Origin: Alteromonas sp. a30 | GTDB lineage: Bacteria > Pseudomonadota > Gammaproteobacteria > Enterobacterales > Alteromonadaceae | Direction: 5' to 3' | NCBI RefSeq assembly: GCF_026788005.1 | Contig: NZ_JABEPE010000005.1 | Span: forward strand, 62,001-126,000 | DNA length: 64,000 bases | In this document: piece by piece, positions 62,899 through 64,000 of the stretch | Position numbering within the stretch: the stretch's first letter is position 1 | Layout: the number at the start of each line of letters is the position of its first letter | Program-made: the position numbers and the translations under genes | The notes under the pieces: generated by a model | Database searches by the model: none | Seen by the model: the letters and a program-made list of their open reading frames with translations, nothing else | Told to the model about the DNA's origin: nothing

Positions 62899-63192
62899 AT
62901 GGAAATAGGTGCATCAGGCGGCTCAGGTAGTGTGCTTTCAACACTGCAAAGCCGACAAGAGCAACAACAAGCTCAAAACGCCGAGAATCAAACTCAGCAA
63001 TCTCAGGCGAATACGCAAGAAAACGCTCGAATTAGTACCGAGGATCAACAATCAAACGAAGCGCTCCAAGCGGCAAGTGCAGAGCCTGCTGAGTCTAGCG
63101 AGGTTGCTCAAGCTGAAACCGCAGCGGAAAATCAGGAAGTAGAGCGCGATCCAAACCAACGTGTTGGCACAGTGGTAGATACGCAGGTTTAA
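62899..63192 (+). CDS. Low-complexity Gln/Glu/Ala-rich small protein
   Basis: A 97-residue protein from the ATG at 62899, eight bases after GAGG; an in-frame GTG at 62869 would add ten residues. It opens MEIGASGGSGSVLSTLQSRQ and is then almost wholly Gln, Glu, Ala, Asn and Ser (NAENQTQQSQANTQENAR), ending DPNQRVGTVVDTQV. It has no signal peptide or membrane helix, is acidic and probably disordered or helical. The start and end resemble small motility-associated proteins only loosely; no assignment made. Confidence 0.6.
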   Translation: MEIGASGGSGSVLSTLQSRQEQQQAQNAENQTQQSQANTQENARISTEDQQSNEALQAASAEPAESSEVAQAETAAENQEVERDPNQRVGTVVDTQV

Positions 63193-63517
63193 GCTGATAA
63201 GCAATACACTTTAAATTCGGATTAAATATGGAACTTCCACCTGCGTATAGTGGGTGGTTGTTTTATCCTTACTTTATTTTTGCCCACATTCTTTTATCTG
63301 CCGGCATCACTGCCTTACTCTGATTCTCTGTGTTTAATTGCCGGTCAACCATTCCATTTATAGCGATTGATACTTTTCTAAACATTTGAAAGCTTGCTCA
63401 CTGCAAATAAACAACATACTTTGAAAGCGATTAGGTTTTACTGACTTCATCACTCTTACTCATCACAGCTAAAATAATCCAATTAAACTAGCCATCACCA
63501 AGTTAAAAGGAACTCAC
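63193..63517. other. Intergenic stretch before the CPBP protease gene
   Basis: Mostly AT-rich with no terminator I can defend. A 31-codon plus-strand ORF at 63228-63323 (MELPPAYSGWLFYPYFIFAH and onward) is hydrophobic enough for one membrane helix, but no ribosome site precedes it, so it is only a possibility. Confidence 0.35.
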
Positions 63518-64000
63518 TTGAAACAGCATTCAGAAACTCTGTTCACGCTCATTACCTTCTTGGTTTTGATTGTCGCTTTTTACTTTTTAGGTTACTGGTT
63601 AATTTACCGGATGGGGCAAGCCACGCCTTTAATGCTGTCGGTAGGCGCAGCAACCATTACGACTTGTTTGATAAGAAAACGAAAATTTTCAAGCTTAGGT
63701 TGGCAATGGAGAAGTGGACAGGAAGGGTCGAAATATCAGTATATAAATTACCTCATTCCACTGCTGATTGCATTGGTTTCTTACTTGGTCATTTGGCTGT
63801 TTGGCTTTGGTGACGTTTATAACGCCGATTTTCTCTCCACACTAAAAGATAACTACAACCTTAGCCATTGGAATAACCTTGCCATATTGCTTCTGCATAT
63901 TGGCATCATTGCAACCATCAGCTTCGTCGTGTCACTACCCTCTATTTTGGGTGAGGAAATAGGTTGGCGAGGCTTTCTGGTTCCTGAACTTGCGAAAATA
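63518..64000 (+). CDS. CPBP family intramembrane metalloprotease (3' end outside window)
   Basis: An open frame of 161 codons running off the right edge, from a TTG at 63518 preceded by AAAAGGAACTCAC. Four hydrophobic helices are visible (LFTLITFLVLIVAFYFLGYW, LIPLLIALVSYLVIWLFGF, LAILLLHIGIIATISFVVSL). The metal-site motif is SILGEEIGWRGFLVPEL, the E-E-x-x-x-R signature of CPBP (Abi) proteases. These process CAAX-like or other membrane proteins; in bacteria many act in bacteriocin self-immunity. The second motif should lie beyond the window. Confidence 0.85.
   Translation, partial: MKQHSETLFTLITFLVLIVAFYFLGYWLIYRMGQATPLMLSVGAATITTCLIRKRKFSSLGWQWRSGQEGSKYQYINYLIPLLIALVSYLVIWLFGFGDVYNADFLSTLKDNYNLSHWNNLAILLLHIGIIATISFVVSLPSILGEEIGWRGFLVPELAKI

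Noticed and set aside
1-64000. tRNA or rRNA genes, CRISPR arrays, prophage genes
   Set aside because: No cloverleaf-like segments with a typical T-loop, no regularly spaced repeats and no phage structural or integrase genes were found by reading both strands.

Overview
The window looks like chromosomal DNA from a marine gammaproteobacterium of the Alteromonadales type. Evidence is the tol-pal/ruv/aspS backbone, an Antarctic-Pseudoalteromonas-like secreted alpha-amylase, a TRAP transporter with a TatT partner, proteins of the 'proteobacterial dedicated sortase' signalling family, and a Fur-controlled hydroxamate siderophore locus. I do not assign a genus. No tRNA, rRNA, CRISPR array or prophage was seen.

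Layout. 1-8.9 kb (minus strand): tolB (3' end cut off by the window), tolA, tolR, tolQ, ybgC, then ruvB, ruvA, ruvC, a Nudix gene and aspS, with a LexA box before ruvA and a promoter-to-terminator small-RNA candidate between ybgC and ruvB. 9.1-12.5 kb (plus): a large beta-propeller sensor histidine kinase. 12.6-20.3 kb (minus): a long run from rnm (RNase AM) through yciO, scpA, scpB and rluB to a TatT/DctP/DctQ/DctM TRAP uptake system. 20.5-27.8 kb (plus): trp operon with leader peptide and attenuator, trpE, trpG, a trpD-trpC-trpF fusion, trpB, trpA, then yciI. 28.2-30.3 kb: secreted alpha-amylase with C-terminal extension. 31.2-33.6 kb: PepSY-like/response regulator/histidine kinase operon preceded by two tiny coupled ORFs. 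33.7-37.6 kb: pdsO, pdsR, pdsS without a sortase. 37.6-40.0 kb: AI-2E family transporter, folX, yfcH. 40.4-50.1 kb: Fur box, MFS exporter, TonB receptor, nitroreductase, fused NIS synthetase-acyltransferase, N-monooxygenase and a Bcr/CflA transporter: together an iron-chelator synthesis, export and uptake unit.

50.2-58.2 kb is the accessory part. An intact ISAs1-family element lies between the truncated end of a membrane protein gene and the truncated start of a lipoprotein gene, with no target duplication, which implies an IS-linked deletion. Beside it is a visibly AT-rich, tightly packed five-gene operon: a GRDP-like protein with a Cys/Gly/Ser tail, a TauD-type 2-oxoglutarate oxygenase, a SAM methyltransferase, an atypical UvrA-like double ATPase with an extra C-terminal module, and a small P-loop kinase. 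I do not recognise this combination; it is the best candidate for an undescribed system, perhaps a modified-peptide or small-molecule locus whose UvrA-like protein gives self-protection, or a nucleic-acid-directed defence locus.

58.3-64 kb returns to backbone: ybbP/ybbA-type ABC transporter genes divergent from tesA, a DUF2721 membrane protein with a 7-bp tandem repeat in its upstream region, a low-complexity small protein and the start of a CPBP membrane protease gene. All assignments come from reading the sequence and from remembered family motifs; no database search was possible.
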